Source of the DNA: Oscillospiraceae bacterium
GTDB taxonomy: Bacteria; Bacillota; Clostridia; Oscillospirales; Acutalibacteraceae
Assembly: GCA_031283835.1 (NCBI GenBank)
Contig: JAITBA010000160.1
Span: 1-7,041 of the forward strand
Direction: 5' to 3'
Length of the DNA: 7,041 nucleotides
Part shown: positions 1 through 4,635 of the stretch, in pieces
Numbering within the stretch: the first letter of the stretch is position 1
Layout: each line of letters begins with the position of its first letter
Program-made: the position numbers and the translations under genes
Notes under the pieces: model-generated
What the model saw: the letters and a program-made list of their open reading frames with translations, nothing else
Told to the model about the DNA's origin: nothing
Database searches by the model: none

Positions 1-1
1 T

Positions 2-24
2 TTGCCGGGCAAGGCAATTTTTTT
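2..24 (+). terminator. Weak intrinsic terminator at the left edge
   Basis: The arms TTGCC (2-6) and GGCAA (13-17) can pair around a six-base loop and are followed by seven T residues (18-24), the form of a Rho-independent terminator. It would end a transcript entering from the left. In many Firmicutes the SRP RNA gene lies just upstream of dnaX, so this could be the 3' end of such an RNA pairing with a 5' end outside the window. That is a guess from gene order only. The stem is short, so confidence is modest. Confidence 0.4.
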
Positions 25-66
25 GCAGTCATACTTTCGTATTACAAAAAAAAATTAACGCAGAAC

Positions 67-117
67 GGCGGAAAATCCGCCAGAAGATGGGCGTTGAGCG
101 TTAGTGTCAACACGCCC
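67..117 (+). other. Two hairpins in the dnaX leader
   Basis: The first hairpin has a perfect six-base stem, GGCGGA (67-72) with TCCGCC (76-81), closed by AAA. The second pairs GGGCG (89-93) with CGCCC (113-117) and TTGA (94-97) with TCAA (107-110), with a two-base bulge. Neither is followed by a T-run, so they are not terminators as read on this strand. They may fold in the 5' leader of dnaX or belong to a small RNA; I do not recognise a known family. Confidence 0.35.
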
Positions 118-133
118 TATCCTACCAACTTCC

Positions 134-162
134 CCGCGTGCCGGCGTGCGCGGCGGATTTTT
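134..162 (+). terminator. Attenuator-like hairpin upstream of dnaX
   Basis: CCGCGTGC (134-141) pairs with GTGCGCGG (146-153) around CGGC, giving eight pairs of which two are G-U. After four bases there is a run of five T (158-162). This is a plausible intrinsic terminator or attenuator about 95 bases before the dnaX start codon. If functional, it would either end an upstream small transcript or limit read-through into dnaX. I see no convincing promoter between it and dnaX. Confidence 0.4.
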
Positions 163-256
163 GTGTCAACCGGGCGCTTTGCGGTTTGCCCAGCACGCTT
201 TTGCAAAAACACCCTTGCCAAACCGCAACCATCGCCGCACCGTTAGGAGCAACGCA

Positions 257-1792
257 ATGTACCAAGTCCTCTACCGCAAATGGCGTTCCCCCACGTTCAG
301 CGACGTGGTGGGCCAAAATCACGTGACGCAAACGCTGCGCCGGGCCTTGCTGGCCGGGCGGCTTTCGCATGCCTATCTTTTCACCGGGCCACGGGGCACC
401 GGCAAAACCTCGTGCGCGCGCATTCTGGCCAAGGCGGTCAACTGCCCGCACCCCTCCGAGGGCGAGCCTTGCAACGCCTGCGACATCTGCAAGGGCATCG
501 ACAGCGGTTCCCTCCTCGACGTGATCGAAATCGACGCGGCCAGCAACAACGGCGTAGACAACATCCGCGACCTGCGCGACGAAACCAACTTTCTGCCCTC
601 CCAGGGCAAATACCGCGTCTACATCGTCGACGAAGTGCACATGCTTTCGGCCGGCGCTTTCAACGCGCTGCTCAAAACCCTCGAGGAACCGCCGGGCTAT
701 GTGATTTTTATTTTGGCCACAACCGAGGCGCACAAGCTGCCGGCCACCGTGCTCAGCCGGTGCCAGCGCTTCGATTTTCATCGTATTTCCGCCGAAGATA
801 TTGCCGCGCGCCTGCTCCATGTGGCCGAGGGCGAACACCTTGCCCTGGAGCCCGCCGCCGCCCTGCTGCTGGCGCGGGTGGCCGACGGTGCCCTGCGCGA
901 TGCCCTTTCGCTGCTCGACCGCTGCCGCGTTGAGGGCGAACCCATCTCCGCCGCCTACGTGGCACGGTGCATTGGCATAGCCGATAGACGCTACCTTTTT
1001 GCGCTGATTGATGCCGTGCTCGAGCGCGACATTGCCACCTGCCTCTCGCTGGTGCAAACCCTCTACCAAGACGCGTGCGACATGGAACGTCTGTGCGAAG
1101 AATTGCTCTCGCACCTGCGCAACCTCCTAATCCTTCTCACCGTGCGCAACCCAAAAGAATTCCTCCTGTGCACCGACGAAGATTTACAGCTCTACCAAGC
1201 CCAGGCAGGCCTGCTAACCACCCCGCAGCTACTGCGCTTCACCGAAACCCTTGAGCAAGCCGCCATCTCTCTGCGCCGCAGCACCGACCGCCGCCTGGAA
1301 ATGGAGCTGGCCCTCATCAAACTCTCATCGCCCGCACCCCACGAGAGCGCACCCCCCGCGCCGCAACCGTCACCCACAATCCCCGCGCCGCAACCGTCGC
1401 CCGCACCCCACGAGAGCGAGCCGCCCGCGCCGCAACCGTCACCCACCCCCCACGAGAGCGAGCCGCCCGCGGCTTCCGGCGAAGACAGGCTGTTTGCCGA
1501 ATGGCCTTCGGTTGTTGTGGCACTGCAAAGCACCAACCCGCCGCTGGCAGGCATACTCAACGGTTCCACGGCCTATGTGCGCGGCGATTTTGTGCTGATT
1601 AAAAGCGACAACGCGGCTTTTGGGGCCTTCATCAAGCAAAACACACATGCCAACAGCCTGCGCGAAGCCATCTACCACGTGACCGACCGCAAGGTGCGTC
1701 TGGGCCTTTACCGTTCCTCCGCCGAGCAGCAACCCGTCGTCGGCCAAGACCCCCTTGCCCGCCTGGCCGAAAATTATAGCCGATTCAATTAA
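257..1792 (+). CDS. dnaX: DNA polymerase III subunit gamma/tau (clamp loader ATPase)
   Basis: DnaX is the ATPase of the clamp-loader complex, which opens the DnaN ring and places it on primed DNA in the cytoplasm. The 511-residue protein has the full AAA+ set: Walker A GPRGTGKT (44-51), a zinc site of Cys63, Cys72, Cys75 and Cys78, Walker B with DEVH (125-128), ATTE sensor region (154-157), SRC arginine finger (167-169) and sensor 2 GALRD (211-215). A helical collar region follows, then a Pro/Ser/Glu/His-rich linker (about 357-408) and a C-terminal domain of about 100 residues. The start at 257 is chosen because TAGGAG (244-249) sits seven bases upstream and MYQVLYRKWR is the normal family beginning. 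The frame stays open back to 104, but those residues look like leader DNA. I see no A-rich slippery heptamer like the one that makes gamma in E. coli, so a single product is likely. Confidence 0.97.
   Translation: MYQVLYRKWRSPTFSDVVGQNHVTQTLRRALLAGRLSHAYLFTGPRGTGKTSCARILAKAVNCPHPSEGEPCNACDICKGIDSGSLLDVIEIDAASNNGVDNIRDLRDETNFLPSQGKYRVYIVDEVHMLSAGAFNALLKTLEEPPGYVIFILATTEAHKLPATVLSRCQRFDFHRISAEDIAARLLHVAEGEHLALEPAAALLLARVADGALRDALSLLDRCRVEGEPISAAYVARCIGIADRRYLFALIDAVLERDIATCLSLVQTLYQDACDMERLCEELLSHLRNLLILLTVRNPKEFLLCTDEDLQLYQAQAGLLTTPQLLRFTETLEQAAISLRRSTDRRLEMELALIKLSSPAPHESAPPAPQPSPTIPAPQPSPAPHESEPPAPQPSPTPHESEPPAASGEDRLFAEWPSVVVALQSTNPPLAGILNGSTAYVRGDFVLIKSDNAAFGAFIKQNTHANSLREAIYHVTDRKVRLGLYRSSAEQQPVVGQDPLARLAENYSRFN
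1329..1470 (+). repeat. Imperfect tandem repeat encoding the DnaX proline-rich linker
   Basis: The 15-base word CGCGCCGCAACCGTC occurs at 1357, 1384 and 1426, and CCCCACGAGAGCG occurs at 1337, 1406 and 1448. The last two copies of each are exactly 42 bases apart. In protein this gives two near-identical 14-residue units, PAPQPSPAPHESEP and PAPQPSPTPHESEP, preceded by shortened copies. All spacings are multiples of three, so the frame is kept. The segment joins the ATPase part of DnaX to its C-terminal domain and is expected to be disordered. Copy number probably varies between strains. Confidence 0.85.
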
Positions 1793-1798
1793 CTCCCC

Positions 1799-1844
1799 AA
1801 AAAAATTTAAATTTCTCTTCGCTTTTCGAAAAGTGTATTATAAT
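1799..1844 (+). promoter_or_regulatory. Candidate promoter for ybaB-recR with a 12-base palindrome
   Basis: A perfect -10 hexamer TATAAT lies at 1839-1844, 17 bases before the ybaB start codon. The -35 position is poor: TCTTCG at 1816-1821 with a 17-base spacer. An A/T tract at 1799-1814, including the palindrome AAATTTAAATTT (1803-1814), lies where an UP element would sit and could compensate. The spacer contains a second perfect palindrome, CTTTTCGAAAAG (1822-1833), which could be an operator or a small hairpin. No clear terminator follows dnaX, so read-through from dnaX is also possible. Confidence 0.5.
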
Positions 1845-1861
1845 TAACAGGAGAACGCCAC

Positions 1862-2221
1862 ATGAAAGCAAGACTCCCCGATGAATATCGCGGCGGCGGG
1901 CAAGCCGCAATGATGAAGCAGATTCAGAAGATGCAAGAAGACATGGCGCGCGTGCAGCAAGAAGTGGAAGCGACCACCTTCAGCGCCAGCGTAGGCGGCG
2001 GCACTGTCACGGCCGAATGCAACGGCAAGCAAGAGCTGCTCCGCATCAAAATTGCACCGGAGGTCATTGACCCCGAAGATGCCGAAATGCTCGAAGACCT
2101 GGTACTGGCCGCCGCAAACGAAGCGCTGGGCAAAGCCGGCGAGGCGATGCAGCAGGGCATTGCGCAATCTCGCGGCAACCTGAATCTAAACCTTCCCGGC
2201 ATGCCCGGGGAGATATTCTAG
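1862..2221 (+). CDS. ybaB: YbaB/EbfC family nucleoid-associated protein
   Basis: YbaB/EbfC proteins are small dimeric DNA-binding proteins of the nucleoid. They are very often encoded between dnaX and recR, as here, but their precise role is unsettled. The 119-residue product has the usual features: an N-terminal helix rich in Met, Gln and Lys (MMKQIQKMQEDM, about 18-29), a central beta region (VGGGTVTAECNGKQELLRIKI, about 44-64), the PEVIDPEDAEMLEDLV segment, and a C-terminal helix ending in a Gly/Asn/Pro-rich tail. The length is close to the family norm of about 100-110. AGGAG (1849-1853) is eight bases before the ATG, which supports this start. The stop codon lies only five bases before recR, so the two are probably co-translated. 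Confidence 0.95.
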   Translation: MKARLPDEYRGGGQAAMMKQIQKMQEDMARVQQEVEATTFSASVGGGTVTAECNGKQELLRIKIAPEVIDPEDAEMLEDLVLAAANEALGKAGEAMQQGIAQSRGNLNLNLPGMPGEIF

Positions 2222-2226
2222 GGCCT

Positions 2227-2826
2227 ATGGAACAGCAAATTGCGCCCCTTGCGCGCCTGGCCGAGCAGTTTGGCCGTTTGCCGGGCATTGGCCGCAAAAG
2301 CGCGCAGCGTCTGGCATACTTCACCCTGCACATGTCTGCCGAAGAAGCCAATGCCTTCGCCGAAGCCATTGTGCAGGCCCGCACCCAGGTGCGCCGCTGC
2401 GCTGTGTGCTGCGACCTAACCGACCAAGAACTGTGCGCCGTGTGCCGCAGTGCCACCCGAGATGGCTCTATCCTTTGCGTGGTGGAGGACCCCCGGGACG
2501 TGGCCGCCATCGAACGCACGCACGAATACCGCGGGCTTTATCACGTGTTGCACGGGGTCATTTCTCCCCTCAACGGCATAGGCCCCGAAGCCCTCACCGT
2601 CAAAGAATTGCTCCGCCGCTTCGAAGACGACCTGGTCAGCGAAGTCATTATGGCAACAAACCCCACCGTCGAAGGCGAGGCCACCGCCATCTATCTCGCC
2701 CGTCTGCTCAAGCCCCTGGGCGTGCAAGTGAGCCGCCTGGCCTACGGTGTCCCCGTCGGTGCGGAACTTGAGTACGCCGACGAAGTCACCCTCGCCCGTG
2801 CCCTCGAGGGCCGCCGCCGCATCTAA
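2227..2826 (+). CDS. recR: Recombination mediator protein RecR
   Basis: RecR works with RecF and RecO to load RecA onto SSB-coated single-stranded gaps during recombinational repair. The 199-residue length is typical. In order one sees the helix-hairpin-helix LPGIGRKSAQRLA (18-30), a zinc finger of two CxxC pairs (Cys58/Cys61 and Cys70/Cys73), a Toprim domain beginning CVVEDPRDV (84-92) with HGVISPLNGIGP (109-120) and TNPTVEGEATA (144-154), and a C-terminal segment with YGVPVGAELEYADE (173-186). The ribosome site is weak: GGGGAG (2207-2212) is 14 bases from the ATG, and the ybaB stop is only five bases upstream, so translation is probably coupled to ybaB. RecF, its partner, is encoded about 1.8 kb downstream. 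Confidence 0.97.
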   Translation: MEQQIAPLARLAEQFGRLPGIGRKSAQRLAYFTLHMSAEEANAFAEAIVQARTQVRRCAVCCDLTDQELCAVCRSATRDGSILCVVEDPRDVAAIERTHEYRGLYHVLHGVISPLNGIGPEALTVKELLRRFEDDLVSEVIMATNPTVEGEATAIYLARLLKPLGVQVSRLAYGVPVGAELEYADEVTLARALEGRRRI

Positions 2827-2830
2827 CTTT

Positions 2831-2898
2831 GTTATTCCTCTTATTCACCAAAAAACTTTGCACCTCTGTGCGCGCAAAAAAACAAAATTTGGAATAAC
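2831..2898. repeat. Eight-base inverted repeat behind recR
   Basis: GTTATTCC (2831-2838) and GGAATAAC (2891-2898) are perfect reverse complements separated by 52 bases. Between them a smaller GCAC/GTGC stem (2860-2863 with 2868-2871) is possible, followed by an A-run rather than a T-run. It is not a convincing terminator on the + strand. It encloses the leftmost DnaA-box-like site. Confidence 0.4.
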
Positions 2899-2983
2899 CG
2901 TAGGACTTTTCCACCATGCTTTCCCTTTTCCACACCCACGTTTTCCAACTTTTTCACATGGCAAATTTTGTGCCTGTGCAAAA
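2841..2983. promoter_or_regulatory. Cluster of DnaA-box-like 9-mers
   Basis: Exact matches to the relaxed pattern TTWTNCACA are TTTTCCACA (2926-2934, +), TTTTTCACA (2950-2958, +) and TTTTGCACA (2975-2983, on the - strand). One-mismatch sites are TTATTCACC (2841-2849) and TTTTCCACC (2907-2915). None is the perfect TTATCCACA; TTTTCCACA differs from it by one base. In random DNA with equal base use one would expect only about 0.02 exact matches in 300 bases on both strands, though the T- and C-rich composition here raises that somewhat. Confidence 0.6.
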
Positions 2984-2987
2984 CCAA

Positions 2988-3022
2988 CCCTTGCCCACCG
3001 CACCCACCTCTCCCCTCTTCCC
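2988..3022 (-). other. G-quadruplex motif (minus strand) in the origin candidate
   Basis: The + strand has five C-runs: CCC at 2988-2990, 2994-2996 and 3003-3005, CCCC at 3012-3015, and CCC at 3020-3022. They are separated by 3, 6, 6 and 4 bases. The - strand therefore satisfies the canonical rule of four or more G-runs of at least three with loops of one to seven. The surrounding 50 bases (2981-3030) contain 27 C and only 3 G on the + strand. Whether it folds is unknown. Confidence 0.6.
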
Positions 3023-3058
3023 TTGATCCAACGGGTCTGCGCCCACTTATTACGGAAG

Positions 3059-3087
3059 TTAACACCCCCTACTACTACTACTATAGA
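3059..3087 (+). promoter_or_regulatory. Candidate dnaN promoter overlapping the DnaA-trios
   Basis: TTAACA (3059-3064) differs from the -35 consensus TTGACA by one base. A spacer of 17 bases leads to TATAGA (3082-3087); TAGAAT (3084-3089) is a second choice with a 19-base spacer. The dnaN start is about 35 bases downstream. The spacer is largely made of the CTA triplets, so DnaA bound there would compete with RNA polymerase. The -10 match is only four of six. Confidence 0.5.
3069..3083 (-). other. DnaA-trio tract, five perfect triplets
   Basis: The + strand reads (CTA)5; the - strand is therefore 3'-(GAT)5-5', the core form of the DnaA-trio element described in B. subtilis, where DnaA forms a filament on one strand to open the origin. 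It is preceded by a GC-rich CACCCC (3063-3068) and followed by AT-rich DNA including the inverted repeat TATAG-AATA-CTATA (3082-3095). That order matches the known basal unwinding system. A plain trinucleotide microsatellite is the alternative. Confidence 0.65.
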
Positions 3088-3121
3088 ATACTATATAGCA
3101 TACAAAGAAAGGATCACGCCC

Positions 3122-4240
3122 ATGAAATTCAATTGCGCCACCGGCTTGCTGGCCGAGGCCTGCCAAAATGTGCAGCGAGCCATTTCGGGCAAAACGACCA
3201 TTCCCGCACTCGAGGGGATTTATCTGAAGGCGGACGCTGCGGGGGTGCTGTTTCTCACGGGCTACGACCTCGAGGTGGGGATTCAAACGCAAATTGAGGC
3301 ACGCGTGAAGGAACCCGGCGCGGTGGTGCTCAACGCGAAGGTGCTGTGTGAAATTTTGCGCAAGCTGCCGGGCGATACCATCGAAATTGAGTGCGACAGC
3401 CGCTGTCTTGCGCGCATTTCGAGCGGGGAAAGCCGCTTCCGCATCAACGGCATGAGCGCCGAGGAATACCCGGAATTGCCCTCCATCACCGGCGGCGTGC
3501 CCCTGCCCGTGCCCCTGGGCACCCTGCGCGAGATGATTCGCCAAACCATTTTTGCCGTGGCCGTGAACCCCGACACGAAGCCCATCCACACGGGTGTGAA
3601 GTTTGAGGTGAGCGCGGGTGAACTGCGGCTTGCCGCCATCGACGGGTTCCGCCTTGCGGTGCGCCGTGAGCCGATTGCCTATGACGGCGACGCGCTAAGC
3701 TTCGTTGTGCCGCCCAAAGCTCTGGGCGAAATTTTGAAGATGAGCGGCGCGGAGGACGCCGATGTGGCCGTTGCCGTTGGACGCCGTCACATCGTGTTCG
3801 ACATTGGCAGCTATCACATGGTGAGCCGCTTGCTGGACGGCGAATTCATGAACTATCGCGCGGCAATCCCCGCGGCCTTCAAGACCGAAGCCGCCGCCGA
3901 TACGCGCGCGCTGATTGGTGCGATTGAGCGTATTTCGCTGATTATCACGGAGAAAATCAAAAGCCCCATTCGCTGCGGCGTGCTGCCCGATGAAGGCCGT
4001 TTGGAGTTCACCTGCGCCACGGGCGTGGGCACCGCGCGTGACAGTGTGGGGGCCGACATTGCCGGCGAGGGCTTTGAAGTCGGCTTCAACAACCGCTTTT
4101 TGCTCGACGCTCTGCGCGCGTGCGACACCGATCAGGTGCGCATCAGCTTCAACGGCGCCGTGCAGCCCGTGGTCATTCTCCCGCCCGAAGGCGACGCGTT
4201 CTTGTTTATGGTGCTGCCGGTGCGGCTGAAGAACGACTAG
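3122..4240 (+). CDS. dnaN: DNA polymerase III subunit beta (sliding clamp)
   Basis: DnaN forms the ring that tethers the replicative polymerase to DNA and serves as a docking platform for repair and replication proteins. The product has 372 residues, normal for the family. Recognisable parts are the N-terminal MKFNCATGLLAEACQNVQRA, PALEGIYL (28-35), EEYPELP (114-120), IFAVAVNPDTKPIHTGVKFE (143-162), the AAIDGFRLA motif (171-179), LLDGEFMNY (237-245), and the C-terminal MVLPVRL (363-369) corresponding to the end that helps form the partner-binding pocket. The start at 3122 is fixed by AAAGGA (3108-3113) eight bases upstream and by homology; the frame is open much further upstream, but that stretch overlaps recR and the origin candidate. 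The gene has its own likely promoter and is followed by a strong terminator. Confidence 0.97.
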   Translation: MKFNCATGLLAEACQNVQRAISGKTTIPALEGIYLKADAAGVLFLTGYDLEVGIQTQIEARVKEPGAVVLNAKVLCEILRKLPGDTIEIECDSRCLARISSGESRFRINGMSAEEYPELPSITGGVPLPVPLGTLREMIRQTIFAVAVNPDTKPIHTGVKFEVSAGELRLAAIDGFRLAVRREPIAYDGDALSFVVPPKALGEILKMSGAEDADVAVAVGRRHIVFDIGSYHMVSRLLDGEFMNYRAAIPAAFKTEAAADTRALIGAIERISLIITEKIKSPIRCGVLPDEGRLEFTCATGVGTARDSVGADIAGEGFEVGFNNRFLLDALRACDTDQVRISFNGAVQPVVILPPEGDAFLFMVLPVRLKND

Positions 4241-4251
4241 ACCCTGCCAAC

Positions 4252-4275
4252 ACGCCGCGCGTGCGCGCGTTTTTT
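4252..4275 (+). terminator. Intrinsic terminator after dnaN
   Basis: A very GC-rich hairpin pairs CGCGC (4256-4260) with GCGCG (4265-4269) around a four-base loop, or a longer bulged stem reaching back to 4252. It is followed directly by six T (4270-4275). It begins 12 bases after the dnaN stop and ends about 26 bases before yaaA, with no promoter visible between. yaaA and recF must therefore rely on read-through or on a promoter inside dnaN. Confidence 0.8.
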
Positions 4276-4301
4276 ACTCCGTAAGAATGAAGGTGCGTTT
4301 T

Positions 4302-4571
4302 GTGATGCATAAGCCTTTTATCGTAAAATTAAAGCCCCCTGCCCCGCCTGTCGCCATCAAAATCCGCACGGCCTTCATCCGGCTCGACGCGTTTCTTAAG
4401 CGGTGCAACGCCGTGGAAAGCGGCGGACAGGCCAAGCTCGAAATCCAAACAGGCCATGTGCGTGTGAATAGCGAAGTGTGCACCCAGCGCGGCAAAAAGC
4501 TGCGCGCGGGCGACACGGTGCGTTTTGCGGGCACAACCTACCTTGCGGACGCGTCGGCCGACGAAAATTAA
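4302..4571 (+). CDS. yaaA: S4 domain RNA-binding protein, YaaA family
   Basis: This small protein matches the YaaA-type S4 domain proteins encoded between dnaN and recF in Firmicutes; they are thought to bind RNA, with a poorly defined role. From the chosen GTG start it has 90 residues, against about 71 in B. subtilis. After a Pro/Lys-rich N-terminal stretch the S4 fold runs from about IRLDAFLKRCNAVESGGQAK through GHVRVNSEVCTQRGKKLRAGDTVRF. The start is uncertain. ATG at 4287 has no ribosome site and lies just 11 bases after the terminator T-run. GTG at 4302 has GAAGG (4289-4293) eight bases upstream and is preferred. ATG at 4305 is also possible with an 11-base spacing. A 64-base gap separates it from recF. 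Confidence 0.85.
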   Translation: MMHKPFIVKLKPPAPPVAIKIRTAFIRLDAFLKRCNAVESGGQAKLEIQTGHVRVNSEVCTQRGKKLRAGDTVRFAGTTYLADASADEN

Positions 4572-4635
4572 CGGGCGCAACCGCACCGCGCGAGGTTCCA
4601 TTTTTATTCAAAGATGAATTTTGAGGTAAGCTCTT

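Larger units (their letters stand above)
2841..3110. other. oriC: Candidate chromosomal replication origin (oriC)
   Basis: This recR-dnaN gap combines the elements expected of a Firmicutes unwinding region: a cluster of DnaA-box-like sites (2841-2983), a GC-rich segment with a G-quadruplex motif (2988-3022), five DnaA-trios (3069-3083), and an AT-rich stretch (3082-3110, 23 of 29 bases A or T by my count). The orientation, boxes then trios then AT-rich DNA then dnaN, is that of the B. subtilis dnaA-dnaN origin. The odd points are the absence of dnaA next to it and the lack of a good DnaA box directly beside the trios; the nearest is the degenerate GTTAACACC (3058-3066). Alternatively it is a DnaA-controlled dnaN promoter with the origin elsewhere. 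Confidence 0.6.

Noticed and set aside
104..256. An in-frame N-terminal extension of DnaX from a GTG at 104
   Set aside because: The ATG at 257 has a well-placed TAGGAG and gives the standard DnaX beginning. The added 51 residues resemble no known domain and overlap leader hairpins.
122..1114. A long open frame on the - strand opposite dnaX, and similar ones opposite ybaB, recR, dnaN and the transporter
   Set aside because: These are antisense frames typical of high-G+C coding DNA. The + strand carries complete, recognisable families, and the antisense proteins show no known motifs.
257..1792. Programmed frameshift site making a short DnaX gamma form
   Set aside because: I found no A-rich slippery heptamer followed by a stem-loop near the end of the ATPase region. 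C-runs in the linker are not a known signal of this kind.
2747..3121. An extended DnaN starting inside recR at 2747
   Set aside because: The frame is open by chance in a stop-poor region. ATG 3122 has a good ribosome site and matches the family N-terminus.
2827..3121. A LexA or other SOS operator near recR or dnaN
   Set aside because: No inverted CGAAC/GTTCG pair with the proper spacing was seen in this gap or before recF.
4572..4635. A terminator between yaaA and recF formed by AACC and AGGTT followed by ATTTTTATT
   Set aside because: The stem is only about four pairs with a large loop, and the T-run is interrupted and displaced. It is too weak to call.
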